A stretch of 64,000 bases of DNA from Streptomyces glaucescens (GTDB lineage Bacteria > Actinomycetota > Actinomycetes > Streptomycetales > Streptomycetaceae). Each line of letters opens with the position of its first letter. The first letter of the stretch is position 1. The stretch is taken from assembly GCF_000761215.1 (NCBI RefSeq), contig NZ_CP009438.1, positions 5,746,501-5,810,500 on the forward strand. Direction: 5' to 3'. Below, piece after piece: positions 48,023-56,254 of the stretch. Below the pieces are notes generated by a model. The model made no database searches, was not told the origin of the DNA, and saw only the letters and a list, made by a program, of their open reading frames with translations. The translations under genes were made by a program, and so were the position numbers.

Positions 48023-48459
48023 GGAGTCCTCCCTTCGGGCCGGTCGCCGCCCGCGGGCCGCCGCGCCGGTTCCCCGCCGGGCACGCCGTCCGCGGCGTGC
48101 GGTGCGAGGTCCGGGCGCAGTACGGCGGCACCACCGAGGTAGACGTGCCGGATGTCGGCGCGGGCCCGTTCCGTCTCGACGTGGGCCAGGATCCGTACGG
48201 TGCGCGGCAGTCCGCCCCGCACGTCCAGTTCCCGCGCGCACATCAGCGGTACGTCGGTCAGGCCCAGGTCGCGGGCCGCCTCGGCGGGGAAGGCGCTGAC
48301 GAGGTCGGAGGTGGCGGTGAACACGATGCTCACCAGGTCGTCGGGGACCAGGTCGTTGGCCGCCATGATCTCCTTCAGCAGCAGCCCGACCTGGCCGCGC
48401 AGCACGCCCGGTTCGTCCCGCTCGACCTGGACGGCGCCCCGGACGGCACGCAGCCTCAT
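48019..48459 (-). CDS. aroH: Chorismate mutase, AroH type
   Basis: This is a 146-residue monofunctional chorismate mutase of the trimeric AroH class, converting chorismate into prephenate. Family blocks are MRLRAVRGAVQVERDEPG, ELM..NDLVPDDLVSIVFTATSDLVSAFPAEAARDLG, VPLMCARELDVRGGLPRTVRILAHVET and HVYLGGAAVLRPDL. These include the Arg and Glu that hold the transition state. The C-terminal 25 residues are Pro/Gly-rich. The ATG at 48459 overlaps the DAHP synthase stop in ATGA. Most actinobacteria use AroQ-type mutases, so this type fits a specialised pathway copy. Confidence 0.92.
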   Translation of the reverse strand: MRLRAVRGAVQVERDEPGVLRGQVGLLLKEIMAANDLVPDDLVSIVFTATSDLVSAFPAEAARDLGLTDVPLMCARELDVRGGLPRTVRILAHVETERARADIRHVYLGGAAVLRPDLAPHAADGVPGGEPARRPAGGDRPEGRTP

Positions 48460-49895
48460 GTCCGGCCCCCGGGACGGCGGGCCGGCGCCGGGCCGGCGAC
48501 GGAGGTGAAGTACTCCGCGACGAGGAAGGCGAGGTCGAGGGACTGGCTGCGGTTGAGGCGGGGGTCGCAGGCGGTCTCGTAGCGCTGGTGGAGGTCGTCG
48601 ACGAAGATCTCGTCGCCGCCGCCGACGCACTCGGTGACGTCGTCGCCGGTCAGCTCGACGTGGATGCCGCCGGGATGGGTGCCCAGCGCCTTGTGGACCT
48701 CGAAGAAGCCCTTGACCTCGTCGAGCACGTCGTCGAAACGGCGGGTCTTGTGCCCGGAGGCCGCCTCGAAGGTGTTGCCGTGCATCGGGTCGGTCACCCA
48801 CGCCACCACCGCACCCGACGCGGTGACCTTCTCCACCAGCTCCGGCAGCCGGTCACGGATCTTGTCCGCGCCCATCCGCACGATGAACGTCAGCCGCCCC
48901 GGCTCCCGCTCCGGATCGAGCCGCTCGATGTACCGCAGCGCCTCCTCGGCCGTCGTGCTCGGACCGAGCTTGATCCCGACCGGATTGCGGATCTTCGACG
49001 CGAACTCGATGTGCGCCCCGTCCAGCTGCCGGGTCCGCTCACCGATCCACACCATGTGCGCCGACACGTCGTACAGCCGCCCCGTGCGCGAGTCCACCCG
49101 GGTCAGCGCCGACTCGTAGTCCAGCAGCAGCGCCTCGTGCGACGCGTAGAACTCGACCGTCTTGAACTCCTCCGGGTCCGCCCCGCAGGCATGCATGAAG
49201 TTCAGCGCCTGGTCGATCTCCCGGGCCAGCTGCTCATACCGCTGCCCCGAAGGCGAGGAACGCACGAAGTCCTGGTTCCAGGCGTGCACCTGGCGCAGGT
49301 CGGCGTACCCGCCGGTGGTGAACGCCCGCACCAGGTTCAGCGTCGACGCCGAAGCGTGGTACATCCGCTTCAGCCGCTGCGGGTCCGGGATCCGCGACTC
49401 GGGCGTGAAATCGAACCCGTTGACCGAATCCCCCCGGTAGACCGGCAGCGTCACCCCGTCACGCGTCTCGGTCGGCTTGGAACGCGGCTTGGAGTACTGG
49501 CCGGCGATCCGCCCCACCTTCACCACCGGCACCGACGCCGCGTACGTGAGCACCGCCCCCATCTGCAGCAGCGTCTTGAGCTTGTTGCGGATCTGATCGG
49601 CGGACACCGCATCGAACGCCTCGGCACAGTCGCCGCCCTGGAGGAGGAACGCCTCACCCCTGGCGACGGCCGCCATCCGGGCACGCAGCTGGTCGCACTC
49701 GCCCGCGAAGACGAGCGGCGGATACGACTCGAGGTCCGCGATCACTGCGCGCAGAGCCTCGGGGTCGGGGTACTCGGGCTGCTGCGCCGCGGGCAGGTCC
49801 CGCCAGGAGTAGCGGGCCCGCGCGGCCTGCCCGGTCGTCGGGACGGCCAGGTCGGGAAGCACGGCCGACGGGCCGTCGAGCACCTGCGTGGTCAC
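48456..49895 (-). CDS. Class II DAHP synthase
   Basis: This 479-residue enzyme makes 3-deoxy-D-arabino-heptulosonate-7-phosphate from PEP and erythrose-4-phosphate, the committed step into the shikimate pathway. It is the plant/actinobacterial type II form. FLLQGGDCAEAFDA carries a metal-binding Cys. RIAGQYSKPRSKPTE, HASHEALLLDYE-type, HMVWIGERTRQLDGAH and GVHVELTGDDVTEC-type sequences are present, with EYFTSVAG near the end. The GTG start at 49895 overlaps the cupin stop by 4 bases. It is likely a dedicated, possibly feedback-insensitive copy that pushes flux into the cluster product. Confidence 0.94.
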   Translation of the reverse strand: MTTQVLDGPSAVLPDLAVPTTGQAARARYSWRDLPAAQQPEYPDPEALRAVIADLESYPPLVFAGECDQLRARMAAVARGEAFLLQGGDCAEAFDAVSADQIRNKLKTLLQMGAVLTYAASVPVVKVGRIAGQYSKPRSKPTETRDGVTLPVYRGDSVNGFDFTPESRIPDPQRLKRMYHASASTLNLVRAFTTGGYADLRQVHAWNQDFVRSSPSGQRYEQLAREIDQALNFMHACGADPEEFKTVEFYASHEALLLDYESALTRVDSRTGRLYDVSAHMVWIGERTRQLDGAHIEFASKIRNPVGIKLGPSTTAEEALRYIERLDPEREPGRLTFIVRMGADKIRDRLPELVEKVTASGAVVAWVTDPMHGNTFEAASGHKTRRFDDVLDEVKGFFEVHKALGTHPGGIHVELTGDDVTECVGGGDEIFVDDLHQRYETACDPRLNRSQSLDLAFLVAEYFTSVAGPAPARRPGGRT

Positions 49896-50563
49896 CTGGA
49901 CTCCTCCGTCGCCTGGAAGAGGTGGTGGCGCTCCCCGATGGCGACGACCCTGGGCAGGTCCTCGGACTCGGGGGGCGGGGGCGGGGTGCCCGGGACCGGC
50001 GGCCGGCCCGCCTCCAGGAAGAACCGGTCGACCCCCGAGGGGGTGAACAGCAGCAACTGGCGTGCCGTGTGGATGCCGTTGTTGCGGAACCGGTGGGGGG
50101 TGCCCTTCGGGATGAAGACGAAGTCGCCGGGGCGTACGGCGTAGGTGCGGCCCCGGGCCGTGATGTCCAGCTCGCCGGCGAGCAGGTAGAAGGCCTCGTC
50201 GGCGTCGGCGTGGATGTGCAGCGGCGGTCCGCCGCCGGGCGGGACGTCGGCCTCCAGGAAGGCCAGGGATCCGCCGGAGTCCTCATGGGTCAGCTTGAAG
50301 GTGTAGACGTCACCGCTCAGCCACACGGACCGGCCCTCGCCCGCGGGGACGTGCACGACGTCCCGGACCGGGTGCGGCCCGTGGTCGTGGTGCTCGTCGT
50401 GCGAGTGGCCCGGGTCGTGCGGGTCGTGCGCGTGGTGCGGGTCGTGCGGGTCGTGCGGCTCGTGCTGCGCCTGCGCGTGCCGCTGCGTCGACGCGTCGTG
50501 CGCGTCGTGCGCGTCGGGCTGGTCCGGCCGCTCGGGCCGGTGTGCGGTCGTGCTCTGCGACAT
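49892..50563 (-). CDS. Cupin-domain protein with His/Asp-rich N-terminus
   Basis: This is a 223-residue protein. The first ~75 residues are an extraordinary run of His, Asp, Pro and Glu (HEPHDPHDPHHAHDPHDPGHSHDEHHDHGPH region, residues about 35-65), a probable metal-binding tail. The cupin barrel follows: VPPGGGPPLHIHADADEAFYLLAGELDI is motif 1 with HxH...E, and GDFVFIPKGTPHRFRNNG is motif 2. A Pro-rich tail ends PPPPPESEDLPRVVAIGERHHLF. Single-barrel cupins of this type may be dioxygenases, isomerases or cyclases. The ATG at 50563 is 50 bases after the monooxygenase gene. The His-rich tail may load metal into the cupin site. Confidence 0.85.
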   Translation of the reverse strand: MSQSTTAHRPERPDQPDAHDAHDASTQRHAQAQHEPHDPHDPHHAHDPHDPGHSHDEHHDHGPHPVRDVVHVPAGEGRSVWLSGDVYTFKLTHEDSGGSLAFLEADVPPGGGPPLHIHADADEAFYLLAGELDITARGRTYAVRPGDFVFIPKGTPHRFRNNGIHTARQLLLFTPSGVDRFFLEAGRPPVPGTPPPPPESEDLPRVVAIGERHHLFQATEESR

Positions 50564-50613
50564 GTCCTGTCCTTCGGAACGTGAGTTCTGGGGGCCGGGG
50601 CAGCGCGGGACCT

Positions 50614-51816
50614 CTAGAAGAACGGGCTGCGGGACTCGCCGCCGAGCAGGACCTGGCCCGTCAGTTCGAGGATGGAGTCCTGGGCCACCGCGTGCTGGCA
50701 CATGGTGTGCGCGTCGCGCAGCCAGCGGTCCAGCGGGGACGAGCCGCGGTAGATGGACGAGCCGCCGACGAGGTCGAACAGCGTGGAGACGATGCTCCGG
50801 CCGGTCCGGAAGGCGTGGTAGCGGGCGAGCGCGGTGGCGGTGCGCTGGCGGGCCGTGGTCTCGTCGCCCCGCTCCAGGGCCGCCCACTGCTCCTCCAGGC
50901 TGGTGTAGACGGAGGCGCGGGCCGCGGCCAGCTCCATCTCCGCCCGGGCCAGCGTCGACCGCACCCGGGCGCTCTCGGCCCACGGGGTGCCGCTCTCCCG
51001 GTCGACCCGGGTGCGGGCCAGCTCCCGCACGTGGTCGATGGCGGCGCGCGCCATGCCGAGGGGCACGCCGGACATCTTGCGGAGGATGGCGTCGGGCGTG
51101 GCGTGCAGCGGGCCGGTGCGGCGCGGCACCCGGAAGGAGAAGGAGTGCTCCTCCGGCACGAACAGGTCGGTCACCCGGTAGTCGCAGCTGCCGCTGCCGG
51201 CCAGGCCCGTGGTGTGCCAGGTGTCGACGATCTCGTACTGGTCGGGACGGGCCACCATCACCCGCCAGTGCACGGGGTCACCGGTGACCGGGTCGGGCTC
51301 GGGCCGGCCGTCCTTGAACACCTGGCAGCCGGCGACCAGGACCTCGCAGTGGGTGGAGCCGCTGCCGAACCGCCAGTGCCCGGTGACCCGGTAGCCGCCG
51401 GGCACGCGTTCGGCGCGTCCCTGCGGGTGGATCCAGCCGGAGTTGGGGGTGTCCGGGCGGTCGTAGAACTCGCGGACGGCCGCTTCCTCCAGGTAGCCGG
51501 CGTAGATGCCCGAGTCCATGCCGATCATGGCGCACCAGGCGGTCGAGACGTCCCCGGTGGCGAGCGTCTCGATCAGTTCGGTCTGCTGCATGGACGTCAG
51601 TTCGGGTCCGCCGCGGTCCTTGGGGACGGCGGCGCGGAAGACCCCGCCGCGGCGGAGCAGCTCCACGACGTCCGCGGGGAGCCGGCGGGCCGCCTCGATG
51701 CCGGCGGCCCGCTCGCGCAGGACCGGTACGGCCTCGCGGGCGTGACGGAGGATGTCCTCGGCGGTGTTGGGCACCTGGGCGGACTCGTCGGTGCGGGGCA
51801 GCTCGGTGATGGTCAC
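50614..51816 (-). CDS. Two-component flavin-dependent monooxygenase (acyl-CoA-dehydrogenase fold)
   Basis: This is a 400-residue group D flavin monooxygenase related to HsaA, HpaB-like and ActVA-ORF5-type oxygenases. The N-terminal domain has LRRGGVFRAAVPKDRGGPELT, the middle strands read GGYRVTGHWRFGSGSTHCEVLVAGC, and the C-terminal bundle has STLFDLVGGSSIYRGSSPLDRWLRDAHTMCQH. The catalytic Glu of true acyl-CoA dehydrogenases is not evident, so oxygenation is more likely. The GTG start at 51816 follows GGAGGACAAC. It uses reduced flavin from the reductase encoded two genes upstream and probably hydroxylates an aromatic ring. Confidence 0.88.
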   Translation of the reverse strand: MTITELPRTDESAQVPNTAEDILRHAREAVPVLRERAAGIEAARRLPADVVELLRRGGVFRAAVPKDRGGPELTSMQQTELIETLATGDVSTAWCAMIGMDSGIYAGYLEEAAVREFYDRPDTPNSGWIHPQGRAERVPGGYRVTGHWRFGSGSTHCEVLVAGCQVFKDGRPEPDPVTGDPVHWRVMVARPDQYEIVDTWHTTGLAGSGSCDYRVTDLFVPEEHSFSFRVPRRTGPLHATPDAILRKMSGVPLGMARAAIDHVRELARTRVDRESGTPWAESARVRSTLARAEMELAAARASVYTSLEEQWAALERGDETTARQRTATALARYHAFRTGRSIVSTLFDLVGGSSIYRGSSPLDRWLRDAHTMCQHAVAQDSILELTGQVLLGGESRSPFF

Positions 51817-51837
51817 GTTGTCCTCCGGTGGGGCGGG

Positions 51838-53274
51838 TCAGGCGTACCGGCCCGGTGCGATGACCTGGCGCGGGTCGAGGGTCTGCTTGAGCCGGCGGAC
51901 GAAGGCGCGCGCGGCGGGGTCGGCGTCCAGCCGGTCCACCCAGTGGTGGTGCTCGGAGTCGAGGCGGTAGGGGTGGAAGCCGGCCTCGGCGAACAGTTCG
52001 TACGTCCGGTCCAGCGCGCGGTGCGCTCGCGCGGCGTCGCTCTCGGTGCGCGGGAAGCGGAAGGAGACGACGAGGTCGATCACGTCCGGGTCCAGGGCGT
52101 TGATGGTGGAACCGGGCTGGATGCCGGTCTCGGCGTGGACCTGGGCGAGGAGGTCCTGGGAGTGGGCGACCGCGCTGCCGGTGAAGGGGATCAGCGGCAG
52201 GAAGAACAGCCATCCGCCGCCCTTGGCGTCGACCTGCTCCGCCTCCTGGCCGACGGCCGAGCGGAGCATGGTCTCGTTGCGCGACGGGTCGCCCGCGTAG
52301 AGCCGTTCCACGGCCCGGGCGACCAGGTCGTCCGGGGCGGGGGGCTGCTCGTCGGAGCGCAGGACACGGGTGAACAGCCCGCTGCGCGCGGCCTCCTCCT
52401 CGATGACCCGGGTGAGGGCCTCGACGGACCGTTCGGTGCCGTCGACGCACAGGTGGGTCACGTACTCGTCGCCGTGGCCGCCGTAGGAGCGGGTGGAGAC
52501 GGTGTCGTAGACCTTCAGGACGCCGGAGACGAGACCCTGGGCGGTCCAGCGGCGCAGCTCGTCGATGGCCTCGGGCAGCCGGTCGCGGCCGAAGCCGAGG
52601 CGCAGCACCCGCTGTGCCTCGGGGCGGGGCAGGAGCCGTACCACGCCCGCCGTGATGATGCCGAGGTCGGACTGGGTGAACAGGGCCAGCGGCGAGGGGC
52701 CGAGGCCCTGCGGGTTGACCGCACCGGGCCGCTCGCCGTGCGGCCACCAGCCGACCCGGATCAACTCGCCGTCGGGCAGCACCACTTCGAGTCCGGCGAG
52801 GTCCAGGGTGCGCTGCCGGCGCAGTCCGACACCCCGGTCGATCATGTTGCCCAGGACGCTGGTGTGGCCGGACGAGGCGGTGACGTTCAGCATCCGGCCG
52901 GTGCCGGTGAGCAGTTCGGCCAGCCGCAGCTGGGTGACGCCGGGCTCGATCACCGCCCAGCCGCCCTCGACGTCCAGGTCGCGGACGGCGTCGAGGGCGC
53001 CGAGTTCGAGGGTGACGACCTCGTCGCGGGCCGGTTCGCGTGAGCCGAGGCCCCAGTTGCGTCCGGTGCTGACGGCCTGGAGCCGGGGGCCGCCCTCGTC
53101 CTCGGCGAACGCCCGGACGATCGCGCGCACCTCGGTGACCGTGCGGGGCCGCACCACACCGTAGATGTCACGGGGGCGGAACATGCTGACGTTGGTGCCG
53201 GGCGGCAGGGGCTTCGACTTCTCGCCGGCCGCCCGTATCGCTTCGGCGGGAATTCCCGCGGGAAGGACAGACAA
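51838..53274 (-). CDS. VAO/4-cresol-dehydrogenase-type FAD oxidase
   Basis: This is a 478-residue flavoenzyme of the vanillyl-alcohol oxidase and p-cresol methylhydroxylase group. Blocks are YGVVRPRTVTEVRAIVRAF, AVSTGRNWGLGSREPARDE (the GRNWGxG loop), GWAVIEPGVTQLRLAELL, ASSGHTSVLGNMIDRGVG and the C-terminal LDPRQVIAPGRY. This group oxidises the para side chain of 4-alkyl or 4-hydroxymethyl phenols, which fits a tyrosine-derived substrate. The TTG start at 53274 has GAGGTG upstream. It lies 8 bases after the flavin reductase stop and 21 bases before the monooxygenase gene, inside the operon. The substrate is unknown. Confidence 0.86.
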   Translation of the reverse strand: MSVLPAGIPAEAIRAAGEKSKPLPPGTNVSMFRPRDIYGVVRPRTVTEVRAIVRAFAEDEGGPRLQAVSTGRNWGLGSREPARDEVVTLELGALDAVRDLDVEGGWAVIEPGVTQLRLAELLTGTGRMLNVTASSGHTSVLGNMIDRGVGLRRQRTLDLAGLEVVLPDGELIRVGWWPHGERPGAVNPQGLGPSPLALFTQSDLGIITAGVVRLLPRPEAQRVLRLGFGRDRLPEAIDELRRWTAQGLVSGVLKVYDTVSTRSYGGHGDEYVTHLCVDGTERSVEALTRVIEEEAARSGLFTRVLRSDEQPPAPDDLVARAVERLYAGDPSRNETMLRSAVGQEAEQVDAKGGGWLFFLPLIPFTGSAVAHSQDLLAQVHAETGIQPGSTINALDPDVIDLVVSFRFPRTESDAARAHRALDRTYELFAEAGFHPYRLDSEHHHWVDRLDADPAARAFVRRLKQTLDPRQVIAPGRYA

Positions 53275-53282
53275 AGGACACC

Positions 53283-53804
53283 TCACTGATGCTTGGTTCC
53301 GAGAGTTCCGCGATGGAAGACGAGCGGTTCGCCGTTCTTCTCGCCGTGTCCGATGGACTCGACGCGACTCAGGAAGAGGCTGTGGTCGCCGCCCTGGAAG
53401 ACCTGCTCGACGGAGCACCGCAGGGTGGCGAGGGCGACCGGCAGCACCTCCCGGTCGACCAGGGCCTCCAGTTCCGTGCCGAACGGCTTGTCGCGGGAGG
53501 CGAACAGCCCCGCGGTGGCGGCCTGCCGGTCGCTGAGGAGGTGCACGGCGAAGGTCCGGCTGGCGCAGAGCACGGGGTGGGCACGGGCCGTGCTCTGCAC
53601 GCTGACCAGGATGCGGGGCGGCGTCAGGGACACGGACATCAACGCGTTGATGGTCATGCCGACGGCGCTCTCGCCGCTGCCCGTGCACAGCAGCGCGACA
53701 CCGGTCGGGAACAGGCGCATGGCCGAGCGCAGATCGACGACGGCGTCGGGCGCCGGATCCGGAATGCCGATGCGGCGGGAATGGTGGAAAACAGTCGTGG
53801 ACAC
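53283..53804 (-). CDS. Flavin reductase (HpaC/ActVB type)
   Basis: This is a 173-residue NAD(P)H:flavin reductase. AMRLFPTGVALLCTGSGESAVGMTINALMSVSLTPPRILVSVQSTARAHPVL is the flavin-reductase-like split barrel; HPV and FAVHLLSDRQ follow. It supplies reduced flavin to the monooxygenase two genes downstream. The GTG at 53804 with GAGGG upstream is preferred; an ATG at 53819 has no ribosome site. It is the first gene of the main leftward operon, with the 281-bp control region to its right holding three CTACYCG half-sites. Confidence 0.9.
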   Translation of the reverse strand: MSTTVFHHSRRIGIPDPAPDAVVDLRSAMRLFPTGVALLCTGSGESAVGMTINALMSVSLTPPRILVSVQSTARAHPVLCASRTFAVHLLSDRQAATAGLFASRDKPFGTELEALVDREVLPVALATLRCSVEQVFQGGDHSLFLSRVESIGHGEKNGEPLVFHRGTLGTKHQ

Positions 53805-53961
53805 AGGCCCTCGATTCATTCGGTAGCCGGACCAGAGAAACCTCTGGCTTCTTCTGCGATCGGCCGGTTCACGATTCGCTCGGGAAGCTCTGGGAAATAA
53901 GCTAATGAAGGCGCCGGCCCGGTGGCCACTGATAACTCGGGTAATTCCCGGGCTGCGTCGA

Positions 53962-53995
53962 CTACCCGGACTACCCGAACTACTCGGACGAGTAG
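53962..53995. promoter_or_regulatory. Three direct CTACYCG half-sites plus an inverted copy
   Basis: CTACCCG at 53962 and 53971 and CTACTCG at 53980 are spaced exactly 9 bp apart. The last forms a perfect palindrome with CGAGTAG at 53989-53995. The cluster sits upstream of the flavin-reductase operon. Related half-sites occur at 56010-56048, so I infer an operator for a cluster regulator. Confidence 0.55.
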
Positions 53996-54085
53996 ACGGC
54001 GGGGCACGAAAAAGTGCGCCGCCGGTGGGGGGACCGGCGGCGCACGGGAACGGGAGGGCCCCGCGGGGGCGCCTCGCGAAGGGGC

Positions 54086-54997
54086 TCAGGAGATCGTCAG
54101 CACCGCCTTGCCCCGGACCCGGCGGGCGACGACGTCCTCCGCCAGTTCGCCGGCCGAGCGCCAGTCGGCGACCCGGTCCGCGCCCACCCGCAGCCGGTCC
54201 TCGGCCACGAGGCGGGCCAGATGGGCGAGGTCGGCGCCGGTGCGGCCGCCGGCCTGGATGCCGACGAGGGTCAGCCGCCTGCTCACCAGCTGGTACGGCG
54301 CGATCGGGGTGTCGAGACCGGACGTGGCCCCGATGGAGATCACCGTCCCGCCGTCGGCCATGCGGTCGAGGAGACGGGCGAGCAGCGGGCCCCCGACGTG
54401 GTCCAGCAGGATGTCGACCGGCGCACCGATCTCGCCGGGGTCCGTCACGACCTGGTGCGCGCCCAGTCCGGCCAGACCGGCTCCGCGCGCCCGGTCGCCG
54501 ACCAGGGCGACCACCTCGGCGCCCTGGAGCCGGGCGAGCTGCACGGCGAAGTGCCCGACGCCGCCCGACGCACCGGTGACGGCGACCCGGTGGCCGGGTC
54601 GCGTTCCGGCGCGGCGCAGCGCGCGCAGGGCGGTGAGTCCGGCCACCGGCAGCGCGGCGGCCCGCACGAAGTCGACCTGGTCCGGGAGCACCGCGAGGTC
54701 GGTCGTGCTGACCGCCCGCAGCTCCGCCCAGCCGCCGGACCACCCCCAGGTGACGACGCGTTCACCGGCCCGCGGGCCGGCGCCCGAGGCGGCGGGCCGC
54801 TCCACGGTGCCCGCCGCGTCCCAGCCGGGGACCGTGCCCGGTGCGGCGGCGGCGTTGCCGGTGCGGGGCAGCTCACCGTGGTTGAGGGAGGCCGCGGCGA
54901 CCCGGACCAGGACCTCGTCGGGTCCCGGTACGGGATCGGGCACCTCGGCGAGCCGGAGCCCGCCGGGGGCGTCGTGGTCGATGACAAGAGCACGCAT
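54086..54997 (-). CDS. Zinc-binding-dehydrogenase / quinone oxidoreductase family protein
   Basis: This is a 303-residue medium-chain reductase. The GroES-like N-domain has MRALVIDHDAPGGLRLAEVPDPVPGPDEVLVRVAAASLNHGELPR and VPGWDAAGTVE. The Rossmann part has VAVTGASGGVGHFAVQLARLQGAEVVALVGD, the AxxGGVG loop that binds NADPH. The zinc ligands of alcohol dehydrogenases are absent, so it is a QOR-like reductase of enones or quinones. The ATG at 54997 is used. It lies 91 bases after the SDR gene and is followed by the control region of the flavin-reductase operon. It may reduce an intermediate in the cluster pathway. Confidence 0.88.
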   Translation of the reverse strand: MRALVIDHDAPGGLRLAEVPDPVPGPDEVLVRVAAASLNHGELPRTGNAAAAPGTVPGWDAAGTVERPAASGAGPRAGERVVTWGWSGGWAELRAVSTTDLAVLPDQVDFVRAAALPVAGLTALRALRRAGTRPGHRVAVTGASGGVGHFAVQLARLQGAEVVALVGDRARGAGLAGLGAHQVVTDPGEIGAPVDILLDHVGGPLLARLLDRMADGGTVISIGATSGLDTPIAPYQLVSRRLTLVGIQAGGRTGADLAHLARLVAEDRLRVGADRVADWRSAGELAEDVVARRVRGKAVLTIS

Positions 54998-55087
54998 GGT
55001 GTGACCCGTTTCGTCCGGAGGGGCGGTGGAGGCGGCGGCCCGGCCGGGGCGCAGCTTGTGTCGGGATTCCGGCCGGGCGGGTGCGGT

Positions 55088-55846
55088 TCAGAGGTTGGAG
55101 CCCCCGTCCACCGCCACGGACGCGCCGGTGACGAACGCGGCCTCGGGCGCCACCAGGTACGCGACGGTGTGGGCGATCTCGTCGGCGTGCCCGTACCGGC
55201 CGAAGACGTTCTGCGAGCGCTGGTACTCCGCGGAGGGGCCGTCCGCCGGGTTCATGTCGGTGTCGATGGAGCCGGGGGCGACCTCGTTGACGGTGATGCC
55301 GCGCGGCCCCAGGTCCCGGGCCAGCCCGAGGGTGAGCCCGTGGACGGCGGCCTTGCTCATCGCGTACGCCGTCATGCCGGGACCGGGGACGTGGCGGGCC
55401 AGGCAGCTGCTGATGTTGACGATCCGGCCCCCTTCGCCCATGTGCCGGGCGGCGGCCTGGGCGGTGAGGAAGGCGCCCCGGGTGTTCACGTCGAGGGTGC
55501 GGTCCAGCACCTCCAGCGGGGTGTCCTCCAGCGCCGGCATCGACATGTCCATGTATCCGGCGTTGTTGACGAGGATGTCGATGCGCCCGAACTCGCGGGC
55601 GACCGCGTCCACCGCCGTGCGGATGGCCTCCGGGTCGGTGGCGTCGGCGGCCACCGCCAGGGCGCGCACGCCGCCGGCCCGGGCGATCTCCTCGGCGACG
55701 GCCTCCGCCTGCTCCTTGTTCCTCGCGAAGGTCAGGGCCACGTCGGCTCCCTGGGCGGCGAGGCGACGGGATATCGCCGCTCCGATGCCTCGGTTTCCTC
55801 CGGTGACCAGAGCCGTCCGGCCCACGAGATTCCTGACGATGTCCAT
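55088..55846 (-). CDS. Short-chain dehydrogenase/reductase of the cluster
   Basis: This is a 252-residue classical SDR. ALVTGGNRGIGAAISRRLA is the cofactor loop, NNAGYMD is the NAG motif, SSCLARHVPGPGMTAYAMSKAAVHG has the Ser-Tyr-Lys triad and PGSIDTDMN follows. It ends VTGASVAVDGGSNL, the usual C-terminus. FARNKEQ after strand 2 suggests NADP(H). The ATG at 55846 is the natural start. It is divergent from the FAD oxidase gene across a 408-bp control region with several hairpins and CTACYCG half-sites. The substrate is unknown. Confidence 0.9.
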   Translation of the reverse strand: MDIVRNLVGRTALVTGGNRGIGAAISRRLAAQGADVALTFARNKEQAEAVAEEIARAGGVRALAVAADATDPEAIRTAVDAVAREFGRIDILVNNAGYMDMSMPALEDTPLEVLDRTLDVNTRGAFLTAQAAARHMGEGGRIVNISSCLARHVPGPGMTAYAMSKAAVHGLTLGLARDLGPRGITVNEVAPGSIDTDMNPADGPSAEYQRSQNVFGRYGHADEIAHTVAYLVAPEAAFVTGASVAVDGGSNL

Positions 55847-55920
55847 GCGCTCAGACCCGTTTCTCTGAAGTGTCGGGGTGAAGGGGGAAAGGGAAGGGCA
55901 AGGGGGTGAAGGGGAATCAC

Positions 55921-55946
55921 CACGGCGGTCCGGAAGGACCGCCGTG
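55921..55946. terminator. Perfect 11-bp hairpin in the divergent region
   Basis: CACGGCGGTCC (55921-55931) and GGACCGCCGTG (55936-55946) pair around GGAA. It is upstream of both flanking genes, so it could be an attenuator or an insulator rather than an ordinary terminator. Confidence 0.5.
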
Positions 55947-56009
55947 TTCCCCGACCTTAGGAGCGGCCCGGAAGAGGGCTCAAGGAAACGCCGTCCGCGG
56001 GGACGTTTT

Positions 56010-56048
56010 CTACCCGACCCGGTAGGGGTGAGTAGCGGGCGACTACTC
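56010..56048. promoter_or_regulatory. CTACCCG and GAGTAG/CTACTC repeats between divergent genes
   Basis: CTACCCG at 56010-56016, then GAGTAG (56030-56035) and CTACTC (56043-56048) as an inverted repeat separated by 7 bases. The same half-site word occurs at 53962-53995. The position between the divergent SDR and FAD-oxidase promoters suggests a shared operator. Confidence 0.5.
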
Positions 56049-56254
56049 ATGTCATCAGTGGAATTCGGCCGGGGACGGTTCTAGCGTCGTGTGCCGTGCC
56101 CCGCCCGGCCGCCTCGGGCCGGGGGCCTCTCGACGGCCGGGGCCCTCCGCCGCCGGATCCCCCGACGGCCGCGGATCCGGCCCCGGCCCCCGACGACCGG
56201 TCACGGCGCACCGATCGCCCTTCCCCCAGCCTCATCCAGCCGAGAGGTGGAACC

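Noticed and set aside
55861..55920. Purine-rich GGGGAA tract as a control element
   Set aside because: It is simple-sequence leader with no palindrome; only the adjacent hairpin is listed.
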